Positions 5,534 through 6,185 of a DNA stretch of 6,185 nucleotides are shown here, one piece after another (the first letter of the stretch is position 1; each line of letters opens with the position of its first letter). The notes below the pieces were generated by a model that saw nothing but the letters and a program-made list of their open reading frames with translations, did not search any database and was not told the DNA's origin. Position numbers and translations under genes: made by a program. Source of the DNA: JACDET01 sp038253825. GTDB lineage: Bacteria; Patescibacteriota; Microgenomatia; Levybacterales; UBA12049. The stretch lies in the NCBI GenBank assembly GCA_038253825.1, contig JBBSGT010000062.1, positions 1 through 6,185 of the forward strand, in the 5' to 3' direction.

Positions 5534-6037
5534 TTAGGCAGTTTTGTAGCCACTATCTGGTATTCGGTATATTGGTCTTTTCAGAATTTCTCCTTGCTTT
5601 GTTTTATCAAATATGACAGCCATTTCATTGGTTGGAATTAAAGGAACCATACTTGTTCTGTATCCATCGTGACTGTCTAATTCTGTAGTCGTGTCTAAAC
5701 CAAGTGATATGACTATCGAGCGTCGTGGCATATAATCGAAAGTTCCATCTGGATGTACCAAATATGTAAACTGGGCTGGTTTAAGACCAACAACGCGAAA
5801 ATTTGCTGCACTGAAAGCGCTACCATTAAATCCTAAGTTTGGATTGATTGCACTCACGACCCCTGAGAGTGGTTTATCAACCAACCCAAGTTCCGCTTTT
5901 TGTTCCCATTCTCGCTGTAGACTTTGATGAGCATATCCAAATAATGTACTCATTGTATTTTTGGGTGACCAAGAAGCATTCCATGCACGTGTTAATTCAA
6001 CCATTGTGTGAGGCTCCATACCGAGATGTATCATCAT
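5534..6037 (-). CDS. Hypothetical protein, unrecognised
   Basis: A 167-aa product from the ATG at 6037; I do not recognise the family. It has no signal peptide or membrane segment. The N-terminal third is rich in Trp and charged residues (RAWNASWSPK). The rest looks like a beta-rich globular domain with VHPDGTFDYMPRRS and a DTTTELDSHDGYR stretch. The start is uncertain: TTG at 6061, ATG at 6037 or 6034, and ATG at 6004, the last preceded by GGAG at 9 nt. I chose 6037 because a promoter predicts transcription from about 6039. The frame upstream is closed only by a TGA at 6073-6071 and is otherwise open to the window edge, so this may be the 3' half of a longer interrupted gene. It lies 47 bp upstream of the Ham1-like gene and may be co-transcribed with it. 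Confidence 0.55.
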   Translation of the reverse strand: MMIHLGMEPHTMVELTRAWNASWSPKNTMSTLFGYAHQSLQREWEQKAELGLVDKPLSGVVSAINPNLGFNGSAFSAANFRVVGLKPAQFTYLVHPDGTFDYMPRRSIVISLGLDTTTELDSHDGYRTSMVPLIPTNEMAVIFDKTKQGEILKRPIYRIPDSGYKTA

Positions 6038-6045
6038 TTCTTGTT

Positions 6046-6074
6046 TATATAGCAACCGCAAAACAGAATGTCAG
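6046..6074 (-). promoter_or_regulatory. Possible promoter upstream of the 167-aa gene
   Basis: On the minus strand CTGACA (6074-6069) and TATATA (6051-6046) are spaced by 17 bp, predicting a start near 6039, two bases before the ATG at 6037. CTGACA matches the -35 consensus at five of six positions. The -10 is weaker, and AT-rich DNA yields such boxes by chance. Confidence 0.35.
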
Positions 6075-6184
6075 ATTTGATAGGGGAAAAATTGGTTATT
6101 CGTTAGCTGTATAAATTTTTGTTTTGTCTCCTCAAAATTTTTATCCTGGTTGTTTGACAGTTTGTCTTTTGTCGTATTCCAGAC
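6071..6184 (-). CDS. C-terminal fragment of an unrecognised reading frame (5' end outside window)
   Basis: The minus strand is open from the window edge for 37 codons to a TGA at 6073-6071. The peptide is polar and Lys/Asn/Gln-rich, with the core DKNFEETKQKFIQLTNNQF, possibly helical. It is in the same frame as the 167-aa gene, 33 bp from its ATG. It may be a separate upstream gene's C-terminus, the front part of one gene split by a nonsense codon, or chance. Too short to identify. Confidence 0.3.
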   Translation of the reverse strand, partial: VWNTTKDKLSNNQDKNFEETKQKFIQLTNNQFFPYQI

Positions 6185-6185
6185 A

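Noticed and set aside
5848..6114. 88-aa plus-strand ORF
   Set aside because: Antisense to the 167-aa gene and its upstream region; composition unlike a conserved protein.
1..6185. CRISPR arrays, tRNA or rRNA genes and riboswitches
   Set aside because: No regularly spaced repeats, cloverleaf-like segments or rRNA-like stretches were seen by eye on either strand; a covariance-model scan was not possible.

Overview
This AT-rich window with short intergenic gaps fits a small bacterial genome, most likely Candidate Phyla Radiation/Patescibacteria (Microgenomates-like). That placement is inferred from gene style: a secreted VanW-like protein, compact gene packing, many unrecognised short proteins and few clear Shine-Dalgarno sites. 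No marker gene in the window proves it. Nearly every sense ORF is intact under the standard genetic code.

Layout. Bases 1-137 are the 3' tail of an IS30-family transposase plus its probable terminal repeat. A consensus sigma70-type promoter (148-177) follows, threaded through a perfect 14-bp inverted repeat (153-196). It drives a secreted, divergent VanW-domain protein (210-890). Convergent to it is a minus-strand pair: a short CysS-family ligase that looks like MshC (921-2075) and a histidine-family phosphatase upstream of it (2120-2716). Diverging from the phosphatase across a 13-bp palindromic double -10 element is a GT4 glycosyltransferase resembling MshA (2742-3986). Its 3' end overlaps a minus-strand pair of unrecognised membrane-associated proteins (4782-3950) that are coupled by a 7-nt stop/start overlap. 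Further right are a divergent Ham1/ITPase-fold protein (4878-5486), an unrecognised 167-aa protein (5534-6037) and the C-terminal end of another reading frame (6071-6184).

The most interesting unit is 921-3986. In actinobacteria, MshA joins GlcNAc to inositol phosphate, an unassigned phosphatase (MshA2) removes the phosphate, MshB deacetylates, and MshC ligates cysteine, giving mycothiol after MshD acetylation. Here an MshA-like transferase, a phosphatase and an MshC-like ligase lie side by side. The ligase has the GITPYD/HLGH active-site form and ends before any anticodon-binding domain. The transferase keeps the phospho-acceptor residues expected of MshA. The locus may therefore make a mycothiol-type cysteinyl pseudodisaccharide thiol in a lineage not known for one, and the phosphatase is a candidate for the missing MshA2 step. 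The function is inferred from homology and context. No MshB or MshD is visible in the window.
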